A stretch of 38,187 nucleotides of DNA from an uncultured Bacteroidales bacterium (lineage in GTDB: Bacteria > Bacteroidota > Bacteroidia > Bacteroidales > P3), in contig ONFR01000029.1 in NCBI GenBank assembly GCA_900317125.1, positions 1 to 38,187 on the forward strand, given 5' to 3'. Every line of letters begins with the position of its first letter. The stretch's first letter is position 1. The notes under the pieces were generated by a model that worked only from the letters and a program-made list of their open reading frames with translations, was not told the origin of the DNA and made no database searches. A program made the translations under genes and the position numbers. This document shows, one piece after another, positions 23,940 through 32,310 of this stretch.

Positions 23940-25301
23940 ATGAATATCACCAGAGAAAACTTAGGGGAATTGGACCTCTGCATCAAGGTTGACATTACAG
24001 AAAATGACTACGCCGAGAAGGTAGCAAAACAGTTAAAAGAATACCAACACAGAGCCACCGTTCCCGGTTTCCGCAAGGGTATGGCGCCTATGGCTTTGAT
24101 TCAACGTATCTACAAACCCACCATTGTTGCCGACGCCGTTCAAGACCTCCTGGGAGAATCTCTCTACAAATACATCGACGACGAGAAACTCGACATCATC
24201 GGCTCCCCCCTCTCCAACGAAGAGAAGACCGGCACTCCCGACTTTGCCAACGGCAAGGATTTCACCTTCTATTTCGACGCCGCCCTCTTCCCCGACATCA
24301 ACATCGAGTGGGACAAAATCGACACCAAACTCTACACCATCAAGGTGACCCCCAAGGACATCGACTCCCAGATTGAGGAGATCTCCGAGCGTTACGGCAA
24401 GTTCGAGTCGCCCGAGGCCATCGTCGAGGGTGCCCAAGTCTACGGCAAAGCCATCGAGCTGACCAAGGAAGGCACCGACAAGGAAGGCGGTGTCTCCACC
24501 TTCTGCTCCTTCAAGCTCTCCGACATCAAGGACCCCGAAATCGCCGCCCTCTTCATTGGCAAGAAAGCCAAGGAGAACGTCGTCATCAACGCCGCCAAGG
24601 CCTTCACCCCCTCCGTCATCGAGAAGACCCTCCGCATCAACAACGCCGATGCCAAGAAATTCAAGAGCGACCTCCGCATCGAAATCAGCGGCTGCTCCCA
24701 CATCACCCCCGCCGAAATCAACGAAGAGCTCTTCGAGAAGGTCTTCCCCGGTCAGGGCATCAAGGAACTCGACAAATTCCGCAAGGCCCTCTCTGCCCAG
24801 ATAGAGAAAGCCAACGACGAGCAGTGCCAGATCCTCTTCGTCAACCAAGTCCGCAAACAGCTCCTCGACAACTTCAACGCCACCATGCCCGAGGCCTTCC
24901 TCAAGCGCTGGATCCTCTCCCGCAACTCCGACAAGAACGTCACCGCCGAGACCATCGAGAAAGAATGGGCCGACACCTACCTGCCCTCCCTCAAGTGGGA
25001 ACTCCTCGACAACTCCCTCAACAAAATCCAGTCCATCGAGCCTACGCAGAACGAGATTGTCGACTACGTCAAGGATATCCTCCGCAACTCCGGCGCCAAG
25101 CACGAAGACGAGGACGATGCCAAATACGAAGAGCGTCTCGAGCAGTCTGCCCGCTCCATTGCCCAGGACCACAACAACGTCCGTCAGATTGTCGACAAAC
25201 TCACCGTCGACAAGACCTACGTCCTCTTCAAAGACAAAATCAACCCCACCGTCGAGAAGATTTCCGCCAAGGACTTCGCCGAGGTTGCCCGCCAGCAATA
25301 A
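23940..25301 (+). CDS. tig: Trigger factor (ribosome-bound chaperone)
   Basis: Trigger factor docks at the ribosome exit tunnel and shields nascent chains. The 453 residues start with the ribosome-binding domain, whose signature VPGFRKGMAP lies near residues 41-50. The middle region (about 150-245) is where the FKBP-type PPIase domain sits in E. coli; here it is short and diverged, as is common in Bacteroidetes. A long helical C-terminal domain follows. Third codon positions are strongly C-biased, in keeping with high expression. It has its own promoter box and a terminator 46 bp after the stop. Confidence 0.93.
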   Translation: MNITRENLGELDLCIKVDITENDYAEKVAKQLKEYQHRATVPGFRKGMAPMALIQRIYKPTIVADAVQDLLGESLYKYIDDEKLDIIGSPLSNEEKTGTPDFANGKDFTFYFDAALFPDINIEWDKIDTKLYTIKVTPKDIDSQIEEISERYGKFESPEAIVEGAQVYGKAIELTKEGTDKEGGVSTFCSFKLSDIKDPEIAALFIGKKAKENVVINAAKAFTPSVIEKTLRINNADAKKFKSDLRIEISGCSHITPAEINEELFEKVFPGQGIKELDKFRKALSAQIEKANDEQCQILFVNQVRKQLLDNFNATMPEAFLKRWILSRNSDKNVTAETIEKEWADTYLPSLKWELLDNSLNKIQSIEPTQNEIVDYVKDILRNSGAKHEDEDDAKYEERLEQSARSIAQDHNNVRQIVDKLTVDKTYVLFKDKINPTVEKISAKDFAEVARQQ

Positions 25302-25346
25302 TTGCTACCGCTCCACGACTTTTCATCACAATCACATCATTACCCA

Positions 25347-25381
25347 GTCTCCGCACACCGCTTGCGGAGACTTCTTTTTTT
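25347..25381 (+). terminator. Intrinsic terminator of trigger factor
   Basis: GTCTCCGCA (25347-25355) pairs perfectly with TGCGGAGAC (25363-25371) around a seven-base loop and is followed by TTCTTTTTTT. Confidence 0.9.
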
Positions 25382-25436
25382 CCATTCTCCCCTCCACGCC
25401 GCCCCTTTAGCACGGCTATTAATAACGAGGGCTAAA

Positions 25437-25501
25437 GTGTGCCGGAGGCACACCATCTCAACAACCCCACACTGCACACCTACGGTGTTTAGTGTGGGGT
25501 T
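25437..25501. repeat. Two adjacent hairpins upstream of the second HU gene
   Basis: GTGTGCC-GGA-GGCACAC (25437-25453) is followed by a longer hairpin: AACCCCACACT (25463-25473) pairs perfectly with AGTGTGGGGTT (25491-25501), and inside it ACACC-TAC-GGTGT forms a second stem. No T-run follows directly. They lie between the trigger factor terminator and the HU promoter and so outside either expected transcript. Confidence 0.6.
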
Positions 25502-25583
25502 AATAAGGCTTGAGTAGTTTTTGATAACACCGGCGCATCTTGAAAAAAAACATACATTTCATTACCCCCCTCAAAGTCTTTTT

Positions 25584-25614
25584 TTTGCTATATTCGAAAA
25601 AAAATGTATATTTG
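25584..25614 (+). promoter_or_regulatory. Strong promoter of the second HU gene
   Basis: TTTG at 25584-25587 and TATATTTG at 25607-25614 are separated by exactly 19 bp, a full match to the Bacteroidetes consensus. The expected start near 25621 leaves a leader of about 210 bases. Confidence 0.8.
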
Positions 25615-25830
25615 CATTACCCTAAAAGAAGATGATAATCGACATAATAAACACATTACTTGTATATAAGCACTATAGAATTAACACTTATACTGATAAA
25701 AAATGCTAAAATAAGGCCTCCGAGACATGTCTGCAATACCCCATTCGGGCACTGCACAGCATGAAAAAGCCACACAGCAACGACCCCTCTGGACAAAAAA
25801 AACGACTAATCAATCTATATAATCAACTCA

Positions 25831-26103
25831 ATGACTAAAGCAGAAATCGTAAAAAAGATCCATACCCGCACCGGCATACGTCGCAGCGACGTAAACGCCA
25901 TCGTAGATGGGTTCCTTTCCGCCATCAAAAGCAACATGGTCCAAGGCCACAACATCTACCTCCGCGGTTTCGGCACCTTCTCCATTCGGCGCCACAAAGG
26001 GAGAAAGGCTTACAGCATCAACAATGCTGCCTTTATCACCATACCTCCTCACACCTCGCCCACTTTCAAGCCAGGCAAAGAACTGGCCTGCAAAACCAGG
26101 TGA
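25831..26103 (+). CDS. Second HU/IHF family DNA-binding protein
   Basis: A 90-residue HU-type protein, MTKAEIVKKIHTRTGIRRSD, with IYLRGFGTFSIRRHKGRKAY and the arm segment PPHTSPTFKPGKEL. It shares the start MTKAEIV and the LRGFG core with the HU protein at 13330-13614 but is diverged elsewhere, so the two are paralogues. The start is the only ATG in the frame that keeps the first helix. Its own long leader suggests separate control. Confidence 0.92.
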   Translation: MTKAEIVKKIHTRTGIRRSDVNAIVDGFLSAIKSNMVQGHNIYLRGFGTFSIRRHKGRKAYSINNAAFITIPPHTSPTFKPGKELACKTR

Positions 26104-26393
26104 CCCGTAGCACCCAAACGCACCCCATGCGCTGCCCCCCGGCGTACCGCATACGCTCGGGCAAGAGTTGTATGGTCTTGACACAATAGCCTGCAGGGGC
26201 GTCCAGTAATATAGGGGACTTCTATAAAACACCTCATAGAGGTGAGACCATCAGAATGTCGGAGGGCATTTGCAGTGATGCAACTATTTTTCTTCACACC
26301 CGCACAATAGAAACCGACAATCCACGTTTATAACAAACGTTAAACGGTATTCTATACACATAAACCTTGTCCCGGACAATAAACTATACGACA

Positions 26394-27029
26394 ATGAAAC
26401 ACACACGCCGCATCATCGTATTCACCCTTCTGGTGGCCATCGGCTCCGCTGCTTTTTGCCAAGACATCGACAAGATTATCCGTCCCCGCAAAAAGCAGAC
26501 CCCCGCGCTGTACCTCAAGGCCTACTACTTCTCCCCCTCCGTCAATATGATCGAAGCCATCCGTTCCGACATCAACTACGGGGGCACCTTTGGCGTACTC
26601 CGCTATACCAACATCGGCCTCTCCTACCGCATCCCCATCTACCGGTTCATCTATATCCAGCCCGAAGTCATCTACGGCTTTGCCACCAACTGGGACGACG
26701 CCTTCCAGAGCCGCGACCAATTCTTCCCCCGCATCGGCTACGCCTTCGAGCACCGGCTGTACAGCAATTTCGACTTCCCCATCCATATCGGTGCCCGCTG
26801 GTGCCCCTCCAAGCTCTTTGCCGCCCGCGCCTATGTCGGCCCGGTGTTCAATTTCACCCTTGCCAAACGCGACTTCCGCTACACACCGGGCTATATGCTC
26901 TCGGCGGGTGCCGGCCTCGACCTGCTCAACATCCTCAGCGTCGATGCAGGATACCGCATAGGCATGTACAACCTCACCATCTATAACGAAACCGCCCAGT
27001 TCTACCTCGCCACAAGCATCAAATTCTAA
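26394..27029 (+). CDS. Outer-membrane beta-barrel protein
   Basis: From the ATG at 26394 the protein (MKHTRRIIVFTLLVAIGSAA) has a Sec signal peptide cut near AFCQ, then about 190 residues of alternating strands with many aromatic residues (YLKAYYFSPSVNM, LSYRIPIYRFIYIQPEVIYG, HIGARW, YVGPVFNFTLAKRDF, AGYRIGMYNLTIY) and a C-terminal strand ending SIKF. That fits a porin-like or OMP_b-brl barrel. No family can be named. The 290 bp upstream hold a CACCTC-ATA-GAGGTG palindrome at 26229-26243 and no clear terminator or promoter. Confidence 0.72.
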   Translation: MKHTRRIIVFTLLVAIGSAAFCQDIDKIIRPRKKQTPALYLKAYYFSPSVNMIEAIRSDINYGGTFGVLRYTNIGLSYRIPIYRFIYIQPEVIYGFATNWDDAFQSRDQFFPRIGYAFEHRLYSNFDFPIHIGARWCPSKLFAARAYVGPVFNFTLAKRDFRYTPGYMLSAGAGLDLLNILSVDAGYRIGMYNLTIYNETAQFYLATSIKF

Positions 27030-27211
27030 CCCCCCTGCCCTCTTCTCCTCACCTTTTTCCATCTTCCCATCCCACTGCCCCCTAACAAAGAATAGTATTC
27101 CGACAACAGACACAACATCAAATATAGTATAACACAATCACTCATCCTGTCAGAGACACACGCATTCAAAACAGAATATATATAACCCAATAATAATAAA
27201 ACCACACTATT

Positions 27212-28186
27212 ATGAAAAAGAAAACAATACTTCTGCTAGCCTGTCTCACCCTCACCGCATTCACCGCCAATGCACAGCTGGGTGACATTTTGAACAAAGC
27301 CGCTCGGAAAGCAACCCAAAAAGCCACCGAGAAATTAACCGACAAGGCTGCCGATGCCGCCGCCAAGTCTCTCGAAAGCAAACTGGAGCAAAACAAGAAA
27401 AAGACCACTGCCGACGAAGATGTCAACGAGCAGCCCGCCAGCATTAGCCTCATGCTCACAACACAGATGCCCGAGCTGCCCACTGCCGAGCAATACACCA
27501 GATACAAAGAAGCCGAGCTCAACGAACAGACCCTTAAATTGATGGTAAGCCCCGTCACCTCTTTCCAGTCCAACATCCTCAGCCTCTCCATGAAGATATT
27601 CTCCCAGATCGACTCAACCGAGCTGACCGAAGCCACCTACCGTCAGGCTGAAATGTCCACTGGCCTCACCCGCGAAGAGCTCGAACACCTGGCCACACTC
27701 CCCGACGACCAACAGCAGGCCTACCTTCAAGCCCACTACAAAGAGGGCACCGCACAAGCAGCCCTCATCCAGCAAGCCGCCGAAGCCAGCGAATACCTCA
27801 AGCCCATCCAGCCACTCATCGACCAATGGGAATCTTTCAACAGCCGCATCGACGACCTCTACAAATCCTCCGACGAACAATGCAAGCAAATCTACCAACG
27901 CTACTCCCAGCAGTTGAACAAAGCTTCCGACAAAGAACGCAACAAAATACTCATCAAATATTACTCCGAGATTGCCCCCATCGTGCGCAACACCGTGTTG
28001 CAGGCCCTCCAAATCCGGCTTTCCGAACAGATGCCCGTTGCCGAGCAGATCGAACAGCACATCTCCTCCATTAGGGCCGAACACCCCGACCTTTTCTCCC
28101 TGAGCCTTAACTACCCCAGAAACACCGCCACCCTCTTCCTCGCCGAACCCGCACACATGCTCGACATCCCTCAATACTCCGACTAA
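27212..28186 (+). CDS. Secreted alpha-helical protein of unknown function
   Basis: The 324 residues start with a clear signal peptide (MKKKTILLLACLTLTAFTANA, cut near ANAQ). The mature protein begins with an Ala/Lys-rich amphipathic stretch (ILNKAARKATQKATEKLTDK) and then is charged and helical throughout, rich in Gln, Glu, Leu and Lys, with no Cys in the mature part. No family was recognised. It lies 48 bp before the RyR-domain protein gene, so the two may share a transcript. Confidence 0.65.
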   Translation: MKKKTILLLACLTLTAFTANAQLGDILNKAARKATQKATEKLTDKAADAAAKSLESKLEQNKKKTTADEDVNEQPASISLMLTTQMPELPTAEQYTRYKEAELNEQTLKLMVSPVTSFQSNILSLSMKIFSQIDSTELTEATYRQAEMSTGLTREELEHLATLPDDQQQAYLQAHYKEGTAQAALIQQAAEASEYLKPIQPLIDQWESFNSRIDDLYKSSDEQCKQIYQRYSQQLNKASDKERNKILIKYYSEIAPIVRNTVLQALQIRLSEQMPVAEQIEQHISSIRAEHPDLFSLSLNYPRNTATLFLAEPAHMLDIPQYSD

Positions 28187-28234
28187 CCTCCTCCGCTGCA
28201 AGTCTAATTCTTTAACCCACTCATAATACCACTC

Positions 28235-30256
28235 ATGCAGATATCCAGCAAATGGAAACGCCTCCTATGGCACTTCGACCGTTCACTCCATACCCATCAG
28301 GCATGGAAAGCCCTTCTTTGGCCTCTGGGACTGGGGGCATTCCTGCTACTCTTCTTCTGGCTTATCGGCCTTATCTGGCCCCCTACACCCATGACCCTCT
28401 ACACCGCCGGCGGCGTACCCCGCTGGGCCGAAACCACAGGCCTCTTCTTCGATGCCGGCAACTTCCCCCTTCGCTCGCGCCTCCCGCTGCTTTTCCAATT
28501 CCTCATTGTCGTTGTCGGCTCTGCGCTCCTCACCGCCTTCCTTGTCGCCACCCTCACCACCATCCTCCTCAACCGGCGCGACAACTACCGTGACGGACGC
28601 ACCCGCTACCACTTCGCCGACCATGTCCTCGTCCTTGGGGGCAGCCAAACCCTTATCCACCTCCTCAAGACCCTCGACGACAAACCCGAGCTCAAGGACA
28701 AGACCTGGGTCATCCTCACCTCCGCCGACCCCCACCGCCTGCGCGACCTCGTCGACGCCTCCCTTCCCGAAGCGGCACGCGGCCTCACCTTCGTCATCTA
28801 CTACGGCAACTCCGCCGACCCCGCCACCCTGCGCTCCTGCCAGATAGAGCTTGCCTCCTCCATCTTCATCATTGGCGAAGACAACCAGCCCGAGCAGGAC
28901 CAGCACAACATCGAGTGCTGGAACGCTCTGCGCCACCTGCGCAGCAACGCCACACAGATGGCCCAGTGCTACCTCTTCACCTCCCAGCCCGTCTCCGGCC
29001 AACTGCTCCGCGCCCTTCCACAGGAGTCCCACACCACCCTCGAGACCAACGTGGTCAACATCCACCAGTCCATCGCCCGGCAGACCCTTATCCCGCAGAG
29101 CCACAGCTCCGACCACCTCACCCTCGACCGTTTTCTGCTCACTGCCGACAGCACCCGCTTTGTACACCTTGTCATCGTCGGCATGACGCCCATGGGCCTT
29201 GCTTTTGCCGACACCGCCGCCCAGCTTTGCCACTTCCCCAACTTCTCCTCCTCCGACCCCCATCCTCTCCGCACCCGCATCACCTTCATCGACCCCAATG
29301 CCGACGTCCAGCTCGAGTGCTTCCGCACCCAGTGCCAGCCCCTCTTCAACCTCTCCCACATCACCCTCCGCACCGATGTCAACGGCTGGCAATCCTCGCG
29401 TCCCGACAAAGAGTATGGCGACTTCCTCGACATCGAATGGCAATTCCTCAAGGGCACTATCCACCAGCAGTGGATACGCGACTTCCTCCTTGCCGCGGCG
29501 CTTGACAACCACCAGGTCCTCTCCCTTGCCATCTGCGGCGATTCGCCTTCGCGCAACCTTGCCGACGCCCTCAGCCTGCCCTCGCAGTTCTTCCCCTTCA
29601 ACGACCCCGACACCCCCTCCGCCGCCACTCCCGTCATCTACACCTACCAGCCCGGCTCAGGCGTCCTGGCCCAGGCGGCACACACCGAGGTGCCAAGGTT
29701 CCACAATGTCGTGCCTTTCGGCATGACCGACGGCTCCTTCGACCCCCTCGACACCACCCGCATCCTCGCCGCCAAGCGCATCAACTATATCTATCACAAG
29801 GTCGACAACGGCAAACCCATCAACTCCATCCCCCTCGAGCCCCTCTCCCTCAACAACCTCTGGCAGCAACTCTCCATTGCCGAGAAACAGCAGGCACTCC
29901 ATGCCGCCGCCTTCCTCGACCCACTCCTGCGCAACACCAAGTGTCCCGCCGACAGTGCCGACAACGACAAGGGCGCCGACACCATGGCCGACACCCTTGC
30001 CCGTCTCGAGCACAACCGCTGGAACATGGAGATGCTCCTCGAGGGTTACTCCCCGCTCCCCACCGACCACCGCACCCTCCTCAACCAGGCCCTGGCCAGC
30101 GACGACAGCCAGCTTCGACAGAATGCCGCCGTGCAGAACAAACGCTTCGCCAGTCTCCACCACGTCCTCAAGGACATCACCCCCTACGACGACCTCCCCG
30201 CCGACGGCCGCCAACGGCTCCTCACCGTCGTCAGCCACTACCACATGGTACGCTGA
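28235..30256 (+). CDS. Two-TM protein with TrkA-like Rossmann folds and a C-terminal RyR-type domain
   Basis: The 673 residues begin with two membrane segments (about 27-48 and 84-112). A Rossmann-type region starts with HVLVLGGSQTLIHLL at about 130, and a second near 310 (HLVIVGMTPMGLAFADTA), so the middle resembles the paired TrkA-N/RCK regions of CASTOR/POLLUX-like proteins. The C-terminus (about 588-660) has LARLEHNRWNMEMLLEGY and later HHVLKDITPYDDLP, which match the ryanodine-receptor RyR repeat pattern (H-x2-W, Gly-aromatic, and H...PYDxLP). No potassium-channel selectivity filter is seen between the membrane segments. Ligand gating or nucleotide sensing at the membrane is inferred; substrate is unknown. 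Confidence 0.75.
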   Translation: MQISSKWKRLLWHFDRSLHTHQAWKALLWPLGLGAFLLLFFWLIGLIWPPTPMTLYTAGGVPRWAETTGLFFDAGNFPLRSRLPLLFQFLIVVVGSALLTAFLVATLTTILLNRRDNYRDGRTRYHFADHVLVLGGSQTLIHLLKTLDDKPELKDKTWVILTSADPHRLRDLVDASLPEAARGLTFVIYYGNSADPATLRSCQIELASSIFIIGEDNQPEQDQHNIECWNALRHLRSNATQMAQCYLFTSQPVSGQLLRALPQESHTTLETNVVNIHQSIARQTLIPQSHSSDHLTLDRFLLTADSTRFVHLVIVGMTPMGLAFADTAAQLCHFPNFSSSDPHPLRTRITFIDPNADVQLECFRTQCQPLFNLSHITLRTDVNGWQSSRPDKEYGDFLDIEWQFLKGTIHQQWIRDFLLAAALDNHQVLSLAICGDSPSRNLADALSLPSQFFPFNDPDTPSAATPVIYTYQPGSGVLAQAAHTEVPRFHNVVPFGMTDGSFDPLDTTRILAAKRINYIYHKVDNGKPINSIPLEPLSLNNLWQQLSIAEKQQALHAAAFLDPLLRNTKCPADSADNDKGADTMADTLARLEHNRWNMEMLLEGYSPLPTDHRTLLNQALASDDSQLRQNAAVQNKRFASLHHVLKDITPYDDLPADGRQRLLTVVSHYHMVR

Positions 30257-30275
30257 CCCCGCCGCCGACAGCTAT

Positions 30276-30527
30276 TCAAGGTTCCCCGATAGCCTCCACG
30301 ATGGCCCGCTGCTGCGCGATTGTTATCAGCCGCTGGCCGGGACGATAGCCCAACGCCTCCAGCTCTTCCTTCAGTCCCGGAAACGACGCTATCTCGCAGT
30401 TCAGCCAGTTCAGCGCCGAGCGTCGCGACATGGTGTCGCGGGTGTAGAGCATGGCAAAGGCACTCTTTGTATACGGCTTGAACACAAACGGTTCCTTCCC
30501 TTCGGGGTTCAGATTGTCAGTCTTCAT
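30276..30527 (-). CDS. DUF4248 family small protein
   Basis: An 83-residue cytoplasmic protein with the features I recall for DUF4248: FVFKPYTKSAFAMLYTRD, then a helical LNWLNCEI, and GYRPGQRLITIAQQRAIVEA ending LGEP-like IGEP. The layout suggests a small helix-turn-helix-like or hairpin fold, but no function is known. Its start overlaps the end of the preceding gene by 11 bp, and its stop lies 19 bp from the stop of the oncoming RyR-protein gene. Confidence 0.78.
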   Translation of the reverse strand: MKTDNLNPEGKEPFVFKPYTKSAFAMLYTRDTMSRRSALNWLNCEIASFPGLKEELEALGYRPGQRLITIAQQRAIVEAIGEP

Positions 30528-30861
30528 ACTTCACCCCCTTTGCTATTCCGCCCCGCATGCGCACAATCCGCACAGCCTGCGGCACGATGATTTGCACTGC
30601 CTGCAGCACATCGGCCTCTCTGCGGCGTTCCAAATAGGGCAGACGGGCCAACACCTCCTGCACCGCATTGTCGTCCACCTCGTGGCGGTAGGCCACAGTC
30701 TCGTGGATGATCCCGTACACCCATTCCTGACGGAAACCGTATTCGCGTACCAGACGCCGTGCCGTGGAATCCTCCATCTCGGCAAACACCAGTCGCAGGT
30801 GCATGCCCTTGTCATCTTTAATAAACAGGCTCGTCTGCCTGCGTTCAATCAATACAATCAT
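30517..30861 (-). CDS. Hypothetical 114-residue protein
   Basis: The start is set at the ATG at 30861 because the bases before it (AAGGTGATTATG on the minus strand) look like a ribosome-binding site, unusual here. The protein is charged: MIVLIERRQTSLFIKDDKG, a helical middle (STARRLVREYGFRQEWVYGI) and AVQIIVPQAVRIVRMRGG. No family was recognised. It lies 13 bp after the 298-residue gene and overlaps DUF4248, so the three form one operon. Confidence 0.6.
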   Translation of the reverse strand: MIVLIERRQTSLFIKDDKGMHLRLVFAEMEDSTARRLVREYGFRQEWVYGIIHETVAYRHEVDDNAVQEVLARLPYLERRREADVLQAVQIIVPQAVRIVRMRGGIAKGVKYED

Positions 30862-30874
30862 AATCACCTTTTTT

Positions 30875-31771
30875 TTAAATTGTCTCACCATAATTTGTTT
30901 CCGTGCGGGGCGGCCGGGGATTGTCGTTGGGGGTGAGGAAAGGCTCCTCCCCATCGCAACCATACGAACGGCAGGCTTCCGCCAACGCCTCCTCGCTGCC
31001 CATGCGGGCCAGCAGCGGGTTGTCGCACACCAGGTGCTGGGTAGAGCGTTTCTGCCCGCTCCGCCCCTTGCGGAGATGCACCCACGCCATACCGCCCTCC
31101 ACACGGCTTGCCGCCGCCAGCACGCCGCCGCGCGACACAAAGCCCAGCCGCTCGGCAGTGCCCTGCCACAGCGGCTGCCCATCGTCCGGGTCGAGTGCAA
31201 GGCGCACACACTGCACTTCGGCCTCGGGCAACCCGGTTGCGGGGTTCTCGCACTGGAAGGCCACATAGAACCACAGGGCGTCGTTGAAGCAGAAGTCATC
31301 GTTGTTGCGCACGATGGCCGCCGCCAGCTGCCCCACGGTGGTCCCGTCGTCCACGGTCAGCCGCCCCAAGGCGATGTCGGTGGCATACGCCGTGCCGTCG
31401 TCGCTCACCGCTATGGACCGGAGCGTGCCTTCCGACACTCGCACCGAGTTCACCACACAGGCGCCGTTACGGGACTGCCACCGCGTCAGGTACACGGGCT
31501 CGGCATGCATGCCGTGCGACACAAAGGCATTGTAGGCCGTCCAACCCTTGCCGATGCATTCAAAGTGCGGCTTGCACTGCGGCCCAAACGCCCGCCAGAA
31601 ATTCACCAGATTGGACCACCGCGAGCAGACGTTTATCTGTCGGGGCGAGACCTGGGGACCCTTGCCGGCATTATGCCGCACCCGTCCCACCATCCGGCCG
31701 TTGCGCCAGTAGAATGTCATGTCGCCCACCCTGACGGTGGCCATCGGAATACTTGATTTTTTAAAAGCCAT
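30875..31771 (-). CDS. Hypothetical 298-residue protein, first of a three-gene operon
   Basis: There is no signal peptide or membrane segment. The N-terminus has MTFYWRNGRMVGRVRHNAG, then SPRQINVCSRWSNLVNFWRAF and GWTAYNAFVSHGMH, a layout that faintly recalls DUF6266-type proteins of Bacteroidetes. The C-terminal half has beta-rich text with WQGTAERLGFVSRGG and a Pro-rich end. It is rich in Trp, Arg and Gly. A TAnnTTTG box lies 30 bp upstream. The family suggestion is weak; no function is claimed. Confidence 0.55.
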   Translation of the reverse strand: MAFKKSSIPMATVRVGDMTFYWRNGRMVGRVRHNAGKGPQVSPRQINVCSRWSNLVNFWRAFGPQCKPHFECIGKGWTAYNAFVSHGMHAEPVYLTRWQSRNGACVVNSVRVSEGTLRSIAVSDDGTAYATDIALGRLTVDDGTTVGQLAAAIVRNNDDFCFNDALWFYVAFQCENPATGLPEAEVQCVRLALDPDDGQPLWQGTAERLGFVSRGGVLAAASRVEGGMAWVHLRKGRSGQKRSTQHLVCDNPLLARMGSEEALAEACRSYGCDGEEPFLTPNDNPRPPRTETNYGETI

Positions 31772-31801
31772 AATACTTTCCTTTCACTTGTTTTTACGGT
31801 G

Positions 31802-31809
31802 CAAAAGTA
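31802..31809 (-). promoter_or_regulatory. -7 promoter box of the DUF4248 operon
   Basis: On the minus strand this reads TACTTTTG, an exact TAnnTTTG match 30 bp before the ATG at 31771. There is no TTTG at the 19-bp spacing. Confidence 0.5.
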
Positions 31810-31927
31810 CCAAGAGTATTCCGGCTCGCTCCACCATCCTTCCGCTGTCTGCCGCAACCCTCGCACTCCGTCGCAAAGCTGCCTACACTTTCCCCTACGG
31901 CCAATACCGCTAGGCTGCAGGGCCGTC

Positions 31928-32020
31928 CAATACAGCATCGACGGCGCATCGTTACAGCAACGTTACCCTTTGTCATGACGGGAAACGATGCTGTAACAAT
32001 ACTGTCACGATGCCGTATTG
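31928..32020. repeat. Nested inverted repeat
   Basis: The outer arms CAATACAGCATCG (31928-31940) and CGATGCCGTATTG (32008-32020) differ at one position. The inner arms GTTACAGCAACGTT (31951-31964) and AACGATGCTGTAAC (31984-31997) also pair with one mismatch. The 93-bp block could form a two-tier hairpin or cruciform, and a TTACAGCA/TACAGCATCG-like word recurs within it on both strands. Confidence 0.6.
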
Positions 32021-32266
32021 AAGGGCGCGTCGGTGTTGGCGCTTGCCCGGAGTTGCCGGCATGCGGGGCGGCGGCGGTGGCGGTGGTTCGGTGGCGGTAC
32101 ATCTTGCACTGGTTTTACATTTGTTTCAAAATGCAAAGGAACAAATAAAATCAAGGATGCAATTTCGCGAACAGGACACCTCACCTTGGGGCCTTGCACG
32201 GCACAGGTGTCGCCCTGGGTGAGGTCGTATTCGGGTCGTTTTTAAATATTTTTAAGAAGCCATGTT

Positions 32267-32297
32267 TTTGATAATCGGAATAAATTGTATACCTTTG
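32267..32297 (+). promoter_or_regulatory. Strong promoter of the 307-residue protein gene
   Basis: TTTG at 32267-32270 and TACCTTTG at 32290-32297 are separated by exactly 19 bp. The predicted start site near 32304 lies only a few bases before the first ATG at 32311. Confidence 0.8.
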
Positions 32298-32310
32298 CAA
32301 ATTGTGAAAT

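Larger units (their letters stand above)
25302..25830. other. Intergenic region with terminator, hairpins and a promoter with long leader
   Basis: The 529 bp contain, in order, the trigger factor terminator, two hairpins at 25437-25453 and 25463-25501, a strong promoter at 25584-25614 and an A/T-rich leader of about 210 bases before the second HU gene. A 25-codon frame starts at ATG 25632 in the leader (MIIDIINTLLVYKHYRINTY and on); nothing else supports it. Confidence 0.5.
31772..32310. other. Palindrome-rich divergent intergenic region
   Basis: The 539 bp between two unknown genes carry a -7 box on each strand (31802-31809 minus; 32290-32297 plus), a nested inverted repeat at 31928-32020, a GC-rich stretch near 32050-32100 and a further palindrome with arms ACCTCACC (32178-32185) and GGTGAGGT (32218-32225). 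No protein-like frame or known RNA was recognised. Confidence 0.5.

Noticed and set aside
24033..25298. A 421-codon open frame on the minus strand opposite trigger factor
   Set aside because: The Gly/Val/Asp/Leu-rich text mirrors the C-biased third positions of trigger factor. No motif or start signal supports it.
28346..29512. A 388-codon open frame opposite the RyR-domain protein
   Set aside because: It is an antisense frame of Gly/Val/Glu runs without any recognisable domain.
28235..30256. A potassium channel of the CASTOR/POLLUX type
   Set aside because: The Rossmann regions fit, but no pore helix or selectivity filter is visible between the two membrane segments.
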